Shown: positions 7,137 through 17,009 of the stretch, piece by piece
How the letters are laid out: every line of letters begins with the position of its first letter
How positions within the stretch are numbered: the first letter of the stretch is position 1
Position numbers and translations under genes: made by a program
Assembly: GCF_020179835.1 (NCBI RefSeq)
Contig: NZ_JAIUDA010000010.1
Coordinates: 1-64,000 of the forward strand
Origin: Pantoea sp. alder81
GTDB lineage: Bacteria; Pseudomonadota; Gammaproteobacteria; Enterobacterales; Enterobacteriaceae
DNA length: 64,000 nucleotides
Direction: 5' to 3'
The notes under the pieces: model-generated
What the model saw: the letters and a program-made list of their open reading frames with translations, nothing else
The model's database searches: none
Told to the model about the DNA's origin: nothing

Positions 7137-8987
7137 ATGCCTAAGTACCGTTCTGCCACTACCACCCACGGCCGTAATATGGCGGGTGCCCGCGCCCTGT
7201 GGCGCGCCACAGGGATGACCGATGATGATTTCGGCAAGCCGATTATCGCCGTAGTTAACTCATTCACCCAGTTCGTACCGGGCCACGTGCACCTGCGCGA
7301 TATGGGCAAGCTGGTGGCTGAGCAAATCGAAGCTGTCGGTGGGGTTGCTAAAGAGTTCAACACCATCGCGGTGGATGACGGTATCGCCATGGGTCATGGC
7401 GGCATGCTGTATTCACTGCCTTCGCGCGAGCTGATCGCCGATTCCGTGGAGTACATGGTCAATGCGCACTGCGCCGATGCCATGGTGTGTATCTCCAACT
7501 GCGACAAAATCACCCCCGGCATGTTGATGGCAGCACTGCGCCTCAATATCCCGGTAATCTTTGTGTCCGGCGGCCCAATGGAAGCCGGTAAGACCAAGCT
7601 GTCCGACAAAATCATCAAGCTGGATCTGGTTGATGCAATGATTCAGGGTGCCAACCCGAATGTCAGCGATGAAGACAGCGATAAAATCGAACGTTCTGCC
7701 TGTCCGACCTGCGGTTCTTGCTCAGGGATGTTCACCGCCAACTCGATGAACTGTCTGGCCGAAGCGCTGGGTCTGGCACAGCCGGGCAACGGTTCACTGC
7801 TGGCGACTCACGCCGATCGTAAAGAGCTGTTCCTCAATGCCGGTAAGCGCATTGTTAGCCTGACCAAACGCTACTACGAGCAGGATGACGTCAACATGCT
7901 GCCGCGTAACATCGCGACCAAAGCGGCGTTCGAGAACGCGATGACGCTGGATATCGCCATGGGCGGTTCCACCAACACCGTTCTGCACTTGCTGGCAGCG
8001 GCGCAGGAAGGCGAGATCGAATTCAACATGTCGGATATCGATCGCCTGTCACGCAAAGTGCCACACCTGTGCAAAGTGGCACCGAGTACGCCGAAATATC
8101 ATATGGAAGACGTGCACCGTGCAGGTGGTGTTATCGCGATTCTGGGCGAGCTGGATCGTGCCGGATTGATCGACACCTCCACCCGCAACGTTCTGCAGCA
8201 GACGATGCGTGAAACGCTGGATCAGTACGACATCATGCTGACCAAAGACGAAGCGGTGAAGAAGATGTTCCGCGCAGGCCCAGCCGGTATTCGTACCACT
8301 CAGGCATTCTCACAGGATTGCCGCTGGGACACGCTGGATGATGACCGTGTAGAGGGTTGTATCCGTACTCGTGAGCATGCTTTCTCGCAGGATGGTGGTC
8401 TGGCTGTACTGTACGGCAACATCTCTGAAGATGGCTGTATCGTGAAAACCGCCAGCGTGGACGCTGAGCTGCTGACCTTCAAAGGCCCCGCGAAAGTCTA
8501 CGAAAGCCAGGATGATGCGGTTGCCGCGATCCTCGGTGGCAAAGTTGTTGCCGGCGATTGCGTGGTGATCCGCTACGAAGGCCCGAAAGGTGGTCCTGGC
8601 ATGCAGGAAATGCTCTATCCGACCACTTATCTGAAATCGATGGGTCTGGGTAAAGCCTGCGCACTGATCACTGATGGTCGTTTCTCCGGTGGATCTTCCG
8701 GCCTCTCTGTCGGTCACATCTCGCCAGAAGCGGGCAGCGGCGGCACCATCGCGCTGATCCAGGATGGCGACATGATCGAACTGGATATCCCGAACCGTCG
8801 TATCCATCTGGATCTGCCAGACAACGAAATCCATGCTCGTCGTGAAAAAGAACAGGCGCGTGGCGAAGCGGCGTATACGCCACACAACCGCGAACGTGCC
8901 GTGTCCTTCGCGCTACGTGCTTATGCATCCCTCGCGACCAGCGCTGACAAAGGCGCGGTGCGCGATAAGTCCAAGCTGGGAGGCTAA
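7137..8987 (+). CDS. ilvD: Dihydroxy-acid dehydratase
   Basis: A 616-residue Fe-S dehydratase that converts 2,3-dihydroxy-3-methylvalerate or isovalerate to the corresponding 2-keto acid. Cluster-binding cysteines sit in SNCDKITPGM and CPTCGSCSGMFTANSM, and the C-terminal GRFSGGSSG signature is present. Length equals that of E. coli IlvD. It is separated from ilvE by 61 nt with no terminator and has a GACTGGAG site before the start. Confidence 0.97.
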   Translation: MPKYRSATTTHGRNMAGARALWRATGMTDDDFGKPIIAVVNSFTQFVPGHVHLRDMGKLVAEQIEAVGGVAKEFNTIAVDDGIAMGHGGMLYSLPSRELIADSVEYMVNAHCADAMVCISNCDKITPGMLMAALRLNIPVIFVSGGPMEAGKTKLSDKIIKLDLVDAMIQGANPNVSDEDSDKIERSACPTCGSCSGMFTANSMNCLAEALGLAQPGNGSLLATHADRKELFLNAGKRIVSLTKRYYEQDDVNMLPRNIATKAAFENAMTLDIAMGGSTNTVLHLLAAAQEGEIEFNMSDIDRLSRKVPHLCKVAPSTPKYHMEDVHRAGGVIAILGELDRAGLIDTSTRNVLQQTMRETLDQYDIMLTKDEAVKKMFRAGPAGIRTTQAFSQDCRWDTLDDDRVEGCIRTREHAFSQDGGLAVLYGNISEDGCIVKTASVDAELLTFKGPAKVYESQDDAVAAILGGKVVAGDCVVIRYEGPKGGPGMQEMLYPTTYLKSMGLGKACALITDGRFSGGSSGLSVGHISPEAGSGGTIALIQDGDMIELDIPNRRIHLDLPDNEIHARREKEQARGEAAYTPHNRERAVSFALRAYASLATSADKGAVRDKSKLGG

Positions 8988-8993
8988 CAACTG

Positions 8994-10541
8994 ATGGCTG
9001 AGTCTCAACCGCTACCCGCGTCGCCCAACGGCGCGGAGTATTTGCGCGCAGTGCTGCGTTCGCCTGTGTACGAAATTGCTCAGGTGACACCGCTGCAGAA
9101 AATGGAAAAAATTTCATCGCGTCTCGGCAACACCATTCTGGTGAAGCGTGAGGATCGCCAACCGGTGCACAGCTTCAAGCTGCGCGGGGCGTACGCGATG
9201 ATTGCCGGGCTGACTGAAGAGCAAAAAGCACGCGGCGTGATTACGGCTTCGGCCGGTAACCACGCGCAGGGTGTGGCGCTTTCGGCCAGCACGCTTGGCA
9301 TCAAATCACTGATTGTGATGCCGCTGGCCACGGCAGACATCAAGGTTGATGCAGTGCGCGCATTTGGCGGTGAGGTTTATCTGTTTGGTGCTAACTTCGA
9401 CGAGGCGAAAGCCAAAGCGATTGAGCTGTCCGAGCAGCAGGGTTACACCTTTGTACACCCGTTTGACCATCCGGCAGTGATTGCCGGGCAGGGCACGCTG
9501 GCGATGGAACTGCTGCAGCAGGATGCGCATCTCGATCGCGTGTTTGTGCCGGTCGGTGGTGGCGGGCTGGCAGCGGGCGTGGCGGTGCTGATCAAACAGC
9601 TGATGCCGCAGATCAAAGTGATCGCGGTGGAGTCGGAAGATTCGGCCTGCCTGAAAGCGGCGCTGGATGCCGGTGAACCGGTGGACCTGGCGCGTGTTGG
9701 TTTGTTCGCTGAAGGTGTGGCGGTGAAGCGCATCGGCAGCGAAACCTTCCGTCTGTGCAAAGAGTACCTCGACGACATCATCACCGTGGATAGCGATGCC
9801 ATCTGCGCGGCAGTGAAAGACCTGTTTGAAGATGTGCGTGCGGTGGCGGAGCCTTCTGGCGCGCTGGCGCTGGCAGGGATGAAGAAGTACATCCAGCAGC
9901 ACGACATCAAAGGCGAGCGCCTCGCGCACGTCTTGTCGGGCGCCAACGTCAACTTCCACGGTCTGCGCTATGTATCAGAACGGTGTGAAATTGGTGAACA
10001 GCGCGAGGCGTTGCTGGCGGTAACGATTCCAGAACAGCAGGGCAGTTTCCTGCGTTTCTGTCAGACGCTGGGTGGTCGTTCCATCACTGAGTTCAACTAT
10101 CGTTATGCGGATGCTGACAACGCCTGCATCTTTGTCGGCGTGCGCTTAACGCGTGGTCTGGAAGAGCGCAGTGAGATCATCAGCCAGCTCAGCGAAGGCG
10201 GCTATCAGGTGGTGGATCTGTCAGATGATGAGATGGCGAAACTGCACGTGCGCTACATGGTGGGCGGTCGACCATCGAAGCCGCTGCGCGAGCGTTTGTT
10301 CAGCTTTGAATTCCCGGAAGCACCGGGCGCGCTGCTGAAATTCCTGCAGACGCTGGGTGCGCACTGGAATATCTCGCTGTTCCACTATCGCAGCCACGGC
10401 ACCGATTTTGGTCGCGTGCTGGCAGCCTTTGAAGCCAACGATCAAGAGCCGGATTTCGAAACCCATCTCACGGCGTTGGGCTACGAATGGCACGATGAAG
10501 CGAATAACCCGGCGTTCCGCTTCTTCCTCGCCGGGCAGTAA
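8994..10541 (+). CDS. ilvA: Threonine deaminase, biosynthetic
   Basis: A 515-residue PLP enzyme giving 2-ketobutyrate from threonine, the committed step to isoleucine. PLP lysine K62 lies in HSFKLRGAY. A catalytic domain (about 1-320) is followed by two ACT-like regulatory domains that bind isoleucine and valine, the biosynthetic rather than the catabolic (TdcB) architecture. The gene starts 6 nt after ilvD, and its stop codon directly abuts that of convergent ilvY with no room for a terminator between them. Confidence 0.97.
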   Translation: MAESQPLPASPNGAEYLRAVLRSPVYEIAQVTPLQKMEKISSRLGNTILVKREDRQPVHSFKLRGAYAMIAGLTEEQKARGVITASAGNHAQGVALSASTLGIKSLIVMPLATADIKVDAVRAFGGEVYLFGANFDEAKAKAIELSEQQGYTFVHPFDHPAVIAGQGTLAMELLQQDAHLDRVFVPVGGGGLAAGVAVLIKQLMPQIKVIAVESEDSACLKAALDAGEPVDLARVGLFAEGVAVKRIGSETFRLCKEYLDDIITVDSDAICAAVKDLFEDVRAVAEPSGALALAGMKKYIQQHDIKGERLAHVLSGANVNFHGLRYVSERCEIGEQREALLAVTIPEQQGSFLRFCQTLGGRSITEFNYRYADADNACIFVGVRLTRGLEERSEIISQLSEGGYQVVDLSDDEMAKLHVRYMVGGRPSKPLRERLFSFEFPEAPGALLKFLQTLGAHWNISLFHYRSHGTDFGRVLAAFEANDQEPDFETHLTALGYEWHDEANNPAFRFFLAGQ

Positions 10542-11423
10542 TTACAGCAGGTTCCAGAAAGCACTGATAAGCGGCTCCCCGAGCCGCTTTTTTTGTACGC
10601 ACACGCCGAGTTCCAGCGGCGCGACCGACTCGACATTCTCCAGTGTCAGCACGCGATTACGCACCGGCTCCGGGCTGTTCTCCAGTACCACATCAGGCAG
10701 CAGTGCAATGCCACATCCCAGCGCCACCATCGACACAATCGCCTCATGCCCGGAAACCGTAGCGTAAATCTGTGGATTGGGAATGCGATGGCGGCGGAAC
10801 CACAAATCAATACCGCGTCGTGCAGGCCCTTGTTCCGGCACGATAAACGGAATCTGTGACCAGTCAGGATTGTCCTGCGTCGCCTGGCCTCGCACCGGGC
10901 AAGGCAGCGCCGGGGCGATCAGCACCAGCGGAATGATGCCTAATGGCGTAAAATCTATGCTGGCAGGCAGCGATTCAGGACGACCGGCAATCGCTAAATC
11001 CGCTTCACCCGACTGCACCATCTCAATCGCGTCGGCGGCGTCACCGGTGGTGAGTTTGATTTCCACCTGTGGATGCTCTGCACGGAAGCGATCGAGAATC
11101 GGTGGCAGATGGCTGTAAGCGGCGGTCACCGAGCAGAACAGACGCAGCTCGCCGCTCAGTGAAGGGCCGTTCAGATCCATCACGTGGCGCAACTGTTGAT
11201 ATTGCAACAAGGTTTGCTGAGCAAATTGCTTGAGGCGCTCGCCGGCTTCAGTGAGGGTCACGGTGCGGTTATCACGCAGGAACAGCGCGTGACCGACATC
11301 CTCTTCAAGACGCTGAATCTGGCGAGATAGCGTGGAAGGGCTGACGTGCATAGCACGCGCAGTGCGACCAAAGTGGCAGCTTTCGGCCAGATGAAGAAAG
11401 AGTTTCAGGTCTCGTAAATCCAT
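10542..11423 (-). CDS. ilvY: LysR-family activator IlvY
   Basis: A 293-residue LysR regulator that activates the divergent ilvC in response to acetolactate or acetohydroxybutyrate and represses itself. The N-terminal HTH reads DLKLFLHLAESCHFGRTARAMHVSPSTLSRQIQ. Gene order ilvA-ilvY-ilvC and the divergent control region are those of E. coli. Its 3' end abuts ilvA with no gap. Confidence 0.95.
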   Translation of the reverse strand: MDLRDLKLFLHLAESCHFGRTARAMHVSPSTLSRQIQRLEEDVGHALFLRDNRTVTLTEAGERLKQFAQQTLLQYQQLRHVMDLNGPSLSGELRLFCSVTAAYSHLPPILDRFRAEHPQVEIKLTTGDAADAIEMVQSGEADLAIAGRPESLPASIDFTPLGIIPLVLIAPALPCPVRGQATQDNPDWSQIPFIVPEQGPARRGIDLWFRRHRIPNPQIYATVSGHEAIVSMVALGCGIALLPDVVLENSPEPVRNRVLTLENVESVAPLELGVCVQKKRLGEPLISAFWNLL

Positions 11424-11446
11424 GCGTATTTCACCTCAACGTGTTG

Positions 11447-11492
11447 TTGCAAATTCTGCAATGTAACCTTGCTAATATATCAATTTAAGCAA
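11447..11492 (+). promoter_or_regulatory. tandem IlvY operators
   Basis: Two inverted repeats lie in the 161-bp ilvY-ilvC gap. One is TTGCA-aattc-TGCAA (11447-11461). The other has arms TTGCTAAT (11469-11476) and TTAAGCAA (11485-11492). E. coli IlvY binds two tandem operators, O1 and O2, in the same gap. Assigning them to these palindromes is inference from position and symmetry. Confidence 0.6.
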
Positions 11493-11584
11493 TGGATTTC
11501 CTGTCATATGATGGGGTCATTCGCGGCACTGAACACGGTGTCGTTACCGAACAAAAGCAAACACAACATCTAACCGGAGTACCC

Positions 11585-13060
11585 ATGTCTAACTACTTCA
11601 ACACATTGAACTTGCGCAACCAGTTAGCGCAGCTGGGCAAATGTCGTTTCATGTCACGCGAAGAGTTCGCAGACGGCGCAAGCTTCCTGAAAGGTAAGAA
11701 AGTCGTTATCGTTGGCTGTGGCGCACAGGGTCTGAACCAGGGCCTGAACATGCGTGACTCCGGTCTGGATATTGCTTATGCACTGCGTGCTGAAGCGATT
11801 GCTGAGAAGCGTGCTTCTTTCCGTAAAGCGACCGATAACGGTTTCAAAGTGGGCACTTACGAAGAGCTGATCCCGCAGGCAGATTTGGTGGTTAACCTGA
11901 CGCCAGACAAGCAGCACTCAGCGGTGGTTAAAGCGGTACAGCCTCTGATGAAAGATGGCGCGGCGCTGGGCTACTCGCACGGTTTCAACATCGTTGAATC
12001 TGGTGAAACCATCCGTAAAGACATCACCGTGGTGATGGTTGCGCCGAAGTGCCCAGGTACTGAAGTGCGTGAAGAGTACAAGCGTGGTTTCGGTGTGCCA
12101 ACGCTGATCGCGGTTCACCCGGAAAACGATCCAAAAGGCGAAGGCCTGGCGATTGCCAAGGCATGGGCTGCTGCAACTGGCGGCGACCGTGCAGGCGTAC
12201 TGGAATCTTCCTTCGTTGCCGAAGTGAAATCTGACCTGATGGGTGAGCAGACTATCCTGTGCGGTATGCTGCAGGCCGGTTCTCTGCTGTGCTTCGATAA
12301 GCTGGTGGCTGAAGGTCACGACGTGGCTTACACCGAAAAACTGATTCAGTTCGGCTGGGAAACCATCACCGAATCACTGAAGTTCGGCGGCATCACTCTG
12401 ATGATGGATCGTCTGTCTAACCCGGCGAAAGTTCGTGCTTACGCGTTGTCTGAGCAGCTGAAAACCATCATGGCTCCGCTGTTCCAGAAGCACATGGATG
12501 ACATCATCTCGGGTGAATTCTCTTCCGGTATGATGGCTGACTGGGCGAACGACGACAAAAACCTGCTGACCTGGCGTGAAGAGACCGGTGCTACCGCATT
12601 CGAAAACGCACCACAGTTCGACGGTAAAATCGAAGAGCAGGAATACTACGATAAAGGCGTTGTGATGGTTGCGATGGTGAAAGCGGGCGTTGAGCTGGCC
12701 TTTGAAACCATGATCGATGCAGGCATCATCGAAGAATCTGCTTATTACGAGTCTCTGCACGAGCTGCCGCTGATCGCGAACACCATCGCGCGTAAGCGTC
12801 TGTATGAAATGAACGTGGTAATCTCCGATACCGCAGAATACGGTAACTACCTGTTCTCCTTCGCGGCAGTTCCACTGCTGAAAGAGTTCATGACCACTCT
12901 GCAGCCGGGCGATCTGGGCAAAGCGATTGAAGGCACTCAGGTTGATAACGCGCAGCTGCGTGATGTTAACGAAGCCGTTCGTCAGCACCCAATCGAAGCC
13001 GTTGGCCGCAAACTGCGTGGCTACATGACCGATATGAAACGTATCGCGGTTGCTGGCTAA
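11585..13060 (+). CDS. ilvC: Ketol-acid reductoisomerase (class II)
   Basis: A 491-residue NADPH enzyme that isomerises and reduces acetolactate or acetohydroxybutyrate. The Rossmann motif GCGAQG is at 44-49. The long form with a duplicated C-terminal knotted domain is the class II enzyme of enterobacteria, and its length equals E. coli IlvC. The ATG at 11585 is used rather than an in-frame ATG 31 codons upstream, because the latter lies inside the operator region. Expression should be induced by substrate through IlvY. A strong terminator follows. Confidence 0.97.
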   Translation: MSNYFNTLNLRNQLAQLGKCRFMSREEFADGASFLKGKKVVIVGCGAQGLNQGLNMRDSGLDIAYALRAEAIAEKRASFRKATDNGFKVGTYEELIPQADLVVNLTPDKQHSAVVKAVQPLMKDGAALGYSHGFNIVESGETIRKDITVVMVAPKCPGTEVREEYKRGFGVPTLIAVHPENDPKGEGLAIAKAWAAATGGDRAGVLESSFVAEVKSDLMGEQTILCGMLQAGSLLCFDKLVAEGHDVAYTEKLIQFGWETITESLKFGGITLMMDRLSNPAKVRAYALSEQLKTIMAPLFQKHMDDIISGEFSSGMMADWANDDKNLLTWREETGATAFENAPQFDGKIEEQEYYDKGVVMVAMVKAGVELAFETMIDAGIIEESAYYESLHELPLIANTIARKRLYEMNVVISDTAEYGNYLFSFAAVPLLKEFMTTLQPGDLGKAIEGTQVDNAQLRDVNEAVRQHPIEAVGRKLRGYMTDMKRIAVAG

Positions 13061-13090
13061 GCCACACGCAATACGGTTTTCAGCACAAGA

Positions 13091-13117
13091 AAAACCCCGG
13101 CTTGCCGGGGTTTTTTT
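13091..13117 (+). terminator. terminator of ilvC
   Basis: ACCCCGG-cttg-CCGGGGT flanked by A and T runs, 31 nt after the ilvC stop. Confidence 0.93.
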
Positions 13118-13219
13118 ATGCCTGAACAGATAGCTTCCCGCACTCAGTAACTAAAAAATGCGACTAAGACGCAATGCCATGGCGATAACGCAGCCCGGGC
13201 CCGCTTAGGATCTGGCGTT

Positions 13220-13244
13220 CTCGCGCCGCTAACGCGGTGCCCTC
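13220..13244. repeat. 25-bp dispersed repeat, copy 1
   Basis: CTCGCGCCGCT(A/G)ACGCGGTGCCCTC occurs here and again at 48741-48765 with a single base change. Its core, GCGCCGC-taac-GCGGTGC, can form a hairpin. Both copies are intergenic. The rest of the 13118-13278 gap shows nothing I can identify. Confidence 0.6.
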
Positions 13245-13278
13245 ACGTCATTCGCCCGTATCTCAATTCTCACCCAAT

Positions 13279-13302
13279 AAAAAACCCGGCCTGAGCCGGG
13301 TT
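13279..13302 (-). terminator. terminator of yhjE
   Basis: On the - strand, AACCCGGCTC-a-GGCCGGGTT runs into TTTTATT, 22 nt after the yhjE stop. Confidence 0.88.
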
Positions 13303-13323
13303 CATCACATCAATCCGTCACCA

Positions 13324-14658
13324 TCAAACTGCGTCGTACAGTGTCTGATCACGCGTCTCTTTACAGGCAATCAACGCAATCAGTGTCAGTACCGCCATTG
13401 AAGCCAGATAGAAACCGACCGCCTGCAAACCGTAATGAGCGTTCAACCAGGTCGCGATATACGGCGCAACAGACGCACCCAAAATCGACGACAGATTGTA
13501 AGAGAAGGATGCGCCGGTATAACGCACTTCGGTTGGGAACAGCTCTGGCAGCAGCGCGCCCATCGGACCAAACGTCAGGCCCATGATGCTCAGACCCAGC
13601 AACAGGAAGCCCATCACCAGAATCTGTGAGCCTGAACCCAGCAGCACCGGGAACATCAGCGCGAAAGCGATGATCATCAAGGTAATGGTGATCATGGTGC
13701 GACGACGGCCATAACGATCCGCCAACAGGCCCGCAATCGGCACCATCACACCAAAACCAATCACCGCCACCATCAGCATCCACAGGAAGCTGTTACGCGA
13801 ATAACCCAGGCCCGCTGGCGCAGGTGCCGTGCCGTAGCTCATGGAGTACACGGTCATGATGTAGAACAGCGTGTAAGTGGCCAGCATGATGAAGGTGCCA
13901 AGAATAGTGGCGGTCATATGCTTGCTCAGCAGTGTGCCGATAGGCATTTTGACCTGCTTATTCTCTTTCTGCACTTTGGCAAATACCGGGCTCTCATGCA
14001 GCGAAACGCGCACATACAGGCCAATCAATACCAGTACTGCAGAAAGGATAAACGGCACGCGCCAGCCCCAGTTCATGAACTGCTCATCGGTCAGCAGCCA
14101 GGAGAGCAGCAGGAAGGTGCCGTTGGCGAAGAAGAAGCCAATCGGTGCGCCAAGCTGCGGGAATGAACCATAAAGCGCACGTTTTTTCGCTGGCGCATTT
14201 TCAGTGGCCAACAGAGCGGCACCGCCCCATTCGCCGCCCAAGCCGAGACCCTGACCAAAGCGCGCCAGCGCCAGCAGCAGCGGAGCAGCAACGCCAATGG
14301 TTTGATAGCTCGGCAGTAGGCCGATCAATACGGTGGAAACACCCATGGTCAGCAGTGAGGCCACCAGTGTGGCTTTACGGCCTACGCGGTCGCCAAAGTG
14401 ACCGAACAGCGCAGAACCAATCGGGCGCGCAACGAAGGCGATAGCGAAGGTCGCGAGTGACTGTAGCGTGGCAACCGTCGGGTCACCTTGCGGAAAGAAG
14501 ATATGCGGGAAGATGATCACGGCCGCAGTGGCATAAATATAGAAATCGAAGAATTCGATCGCGGTGCCGACAAGCGATGCCACGACCACTTTTCCGCGTG
14601 AATTTACGGGCGTGTCGTCGTGTTTTTTGTCGAGTGTTTCTGTGATGGAGGCTTGCAT
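13324..14658 (-). CDS. yhjE: MFS transporter YhjE (metabolite:H+ symporter)
   Basis: A 444-residue, roughly 12-helix transporter of the MHS branch of the major facilitator superfamily (relatives: ProP, ShiA, KgtP). The family signatures TAIEFFDFYIYATAA near the N-terminus and FGHFGDRVGRKATL between helices 2 and 3 are both present. The sequence is very close to E. coli YhjE, whose substrate is not established to my knowledge. It lies beside yhjD and yhjC homologues as in E. coli, transcribed in the same direction, with 289 bp separating it from yhjD. The terminator at 13279 ends the unit. Confidence 0.9.
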   Translation of the reverse strand: MQASITETLDKKHDDTPVNSRGKVVVASLVGTAIEFFDFYIYATAAVIIFPHIFFPQGDPTVATLQSLATFAIAFVARPIGSALFGHFGDRVGRKATLVASLLTMGVSTVLIGLLPSYQTIGVAAPLLLALARFGQGLGLGGEWGGAALLATENAPAKKRALYGSFPQLGAPIGFFFANGTFLLLSWLLTDEQFMNWGWRVPFILSAVLVLIGLYVRVSLHESPVFAKVQKENKQVKMPIGTLLSKHMTATILGTFIMLATYTLFYIMTVYSMSYGTAPAPAGLGYSRNSFLWMLMVAVIGFGVMVPIAGLLADRYGRRRTMITITLMIIAFALMFPVLLGSGSQILVMGFLLLGLSIMGLTFGPMGALLPELFPTEVRYTGASFSYNLSSILGASVAPYIATWLNAHYGLQAVGFYLASMAVLTLIALIACKETRDQTLYDAV

Positions 14659-14947
14659 GACTGTTTCTTAATTGTAAATGTAGACAGAGAATCTTACGCA
14701 CCTGTTTTGCGGCATTCAATGGCGAAAACCCGCGTCAGAACAGGCATTTTCGGTGAAAAAGTGGATAATCTCTGAGTTGCGGCAATCGGCGGGTGATGGG
14801 AACGGGAAGTGTCACTTTTTTGGCGGGAATCTCTGCAAAATGGCCAAATTAAAGTGACCCTTTAGCGTTTCCTGCTGGTTTTTGCTGAAATAGTAGCCAG
14901 CAGGAAACATTTTTAGCTGTTGCGGCAAATGTAACATTTTTGCGATG

Positions 14948-15949
14948 TTATTTGCCCTGGTGCGGCTGCGGCATCTCCACATCGTCTTTGTATTTTGCCG
15001 TTGCAATCCACGCGGCGCAGAACAGCGTCAGACGGGCAAAGAAGTAGAAGAATGCCATCAAACCCAGCACTGAACCAAAGGCTGCGCCTGACGGTGAGGT
15101 CGCCAGCTTCGGTAACGTCAATGTCATCACAAACTTAATTACTTCAAAGCCAATCGCCGCCAGCAGCGTACCGCGGAACAACGCCTTCTTACGCGGCTTG
15201 TGGCGCGGCAGAATCCAGAAGATCCACAGGAACAACAGATAGTTAGCAAAGATGGAGATCGACAGCGCAATGATGGTCATCGCCGGGCGCAGCCACTCGA
15301 TATCTTCCAATCCTAACGCGTTGACGATGGCATTCTGGGCGGCACCGGCAATGGAGGTCAGCGACAGCGTAATCACCAGCGCCAGCATCAGGCCCAGCAG
15401 CGACAGCAAATCACGCGCGTATTTCTTCCACAACTTCTCCTGGTCGTCCGGTGTACGCTCCCACACATCGCGCGACTGGGCACGCACCGCCTCGCGCAGA
15501 TTGCCCATCCAGTTGATCCCGGAGTAGAGCGCCAGCAGTAACCCGGTTAATCCGACCGTTGCACGCTGCTGAATTGCGGTGTTCACGGTGTTCTTCAGCG
15601 TGGTGGCCAGCGTCGGGTCACTGATACTGTTGACGATTTTGTTGATCAACTCGGTGAGTAAATCCTGATTCGACGCCAGCACAAAACCGACTGCCGCAAA
15701 GGAGACCATCAAAATCGGTATCAGAGAGAGGAAAGAGAAGTAAGTGATCGCCGCACCAAACTGGCTGCCGAGGCGATCGTTAAACCGATCCAGCGCGCGC
15801 ATAAAATGCGCCACCGCCGGGATGGCCTGGAACCAGGCCGCAAAGCGCGACACGTTCTGGATCGAGCCATCCACGGTTTTATTGCCGGTCTTGATATCAA
15901 TCAGCGGCTTCTGCCCAGCCGCGGGTTCTTTGTTAGGTTTGTCTGTCAT
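14948..15949 (-). CDS. yhjD: YhjD inner-membrane protein (YihY/BrkB family)
   Basis: A 333-residue membrane protein with about six predicted helices, beginning after a soluble N-terminus of about 50 residues. It carries the YihY/BrkB pattern (AAITYFSFLSLIPILM near the first helix). E. coli YhjD is known because certain changes in it relieve the requirement for Kdo-lipid A export by MsbA, suggesting a role in lipid or lipopolysaccharide transport. Biochemical function is not settled. Neighbours yhjC and yhjE match E. coli order. The 289-bp gap to yhjE (14659-14947) shows no gene. Confidence 0.9.
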   Translation of the reverse strand: MTDKPNKEPAAGQKPLIDIKTGNKTVDGSIQNVSRFAAWFQAIPAVAHFMRALDRFNDRLGSQFGAAITYFSFLSLIPILMVSFAAVGFVLASNQDLLTELINKIVNSISDPTLATTLKNTVNTAIQQRATVGLTGLLLALYSGINWMGNLREAVRAQSRDVWERTPDDQEKLWKKYARDLLSLLGLMLALVITLSLTSIAGAAQNAIVNALGLEDIEWLRPAMTIIALSISIFANYLLFLWIFWILPRHKPRKKALFRGTLLAAIGFEVIKFVMTLTLPKLATSPSGAAFGSVLGLMAFFYFFARLTLFCAAWIATAKYKDDVEMPQPHQGK

Positions 15950-15994
15950 AGACGATTAGCATCCTGTTCACTGCGAAATTAAAATTATAGCTCG

Positions 15995-16894
15995 TCAGGT
16001 GACATACTCCTGTAGTACCTGGCTTAACCACTCCATAAACACCCGCACACGGCGTGCCACGTTGCGGCGATGCGGATAAAGCAACGAAATCGGCATCGGC
16101 TTGGCCGGGAAATGATGCAGCACTTCCACTAACTGCCCCGATTCCAGTAATGGCTGCACGCCAATCGCCGGCACCTGGATAATGCCCAGCCCGGCAATGC
16201 AGGCGGCACGGTAGGTTTCAGTGCTGTTCACCGTCACCACGCCGCCGGTCTGGACGTAATGACACTGCTTACCATCAAAATATTCAAAACCCAAAGAGGG
16301 CTGCCCCAACTGCTGGGTGTAATGCACCATGGCGTGCTGTGCGAGGTCTTCCAGCCGCACCGGCATGCCGAAGCGGGAAAGGTAGTCGGGACTGGCGCAG
16401 TTAATCAAGGCATGTGATCCGATTTTTCGCGCAATCAGACCCGAATCTTTCAGCTCGCCGACGCGAATTACGCAGTCAAAGCCTTCACGAATCACATCCA
16501 CCTGGCGATCGCTGCTGCTAAGCTCAATTTCGATGCCGGGATAGTGCTGCAGGAATTCCGGTAAACGCGGCAGGATAAATCCGGTGGCCATGGCGACCGA
16601 CATATCGACACGCAGCTTGCCGCTTAGCGTGCCGGGATCGTGCTGGAACAGGCTGTCCATATCATCGAGCATCGACAACAAATCGAGACAGCGATCGTAA
16701 TACACCAGCCCATCCTGGGTGAGATGCACACGTCGCGTGGTGCGATGCAGCAGACGTGTGCCCATTTGATTTTCCAGCGCCTGTAGCTGGCGCGATACGC
16801 TGCCTTTCGGTAGTCCAAGACTTTCAGCCGCACGGGTAAAACTGCCCATTTCTGCCACCCGCACAAAAACCTGCATTGCGTGAATTTTATCCAT
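15995..16894 (-). CDS. yhjC: LysR-family regulator YhjC-like
   Basis: A 299-residue LysR regulator (N-terminal DKIHAMQVFVRVAEMGSFTRAAESLGLPKGSVSRQLQ) close to E. coli YhjC in both sequence and length. The ATG at 16894 is preferred over an in-frame GTG three codons upstream, because GGTGA sits 6 nt before it. It is divergent from the SDR gene at 17010, so it may control that gene as well as yhjD. That is inference from position. Confidence 0.85.
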   Translation of the reverse strand: MDKIHAMQVFVRVAEMGSFTRAAESLGLPKGSVSRQLQALENQMGTRLLHRTTRRVHLTQDGLVYYDRCLDLLSMLDDMDSLFQHDPGTLSGKLRVDMSVAMATGFILPRLPEFLQHYPGIEIELSSSDRQVDVIREGFDCVIRVGELKDSGLIARKIGSHALINCASPDYLSRFGMPVRLEDLAQHAMVHYTQQLGQPSLGFEYFDGKQCHYVQTGGVVTVNSTETYRAACIAGLGIIQVPAIGVQPLLESGQLVEVLHHFPAKPMPISLLYPHRRNVARRVRVFMEWLSQVLQEYVT

Positions 16895-17009
16895 GTTGTT
16901 CACCGATTGTTGTTGTTAGTGAAACAGTGCTGCGTATTCCTCTGCGTTTATAGATCAATTTATAGCGAATATCCTTATCCCGTGTTCAATTTTCCATCTG
17001 GAGCAAAAC

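Noticed and set aside
4517..12988. Long antisense frames in the ilv genes (for example 8310-8885, 9306-9959, 12374-12988)
   Set aside because: They are mirror frames of strongly conserved ilv genes, a by-product of codon bias, with no start signals of their own.
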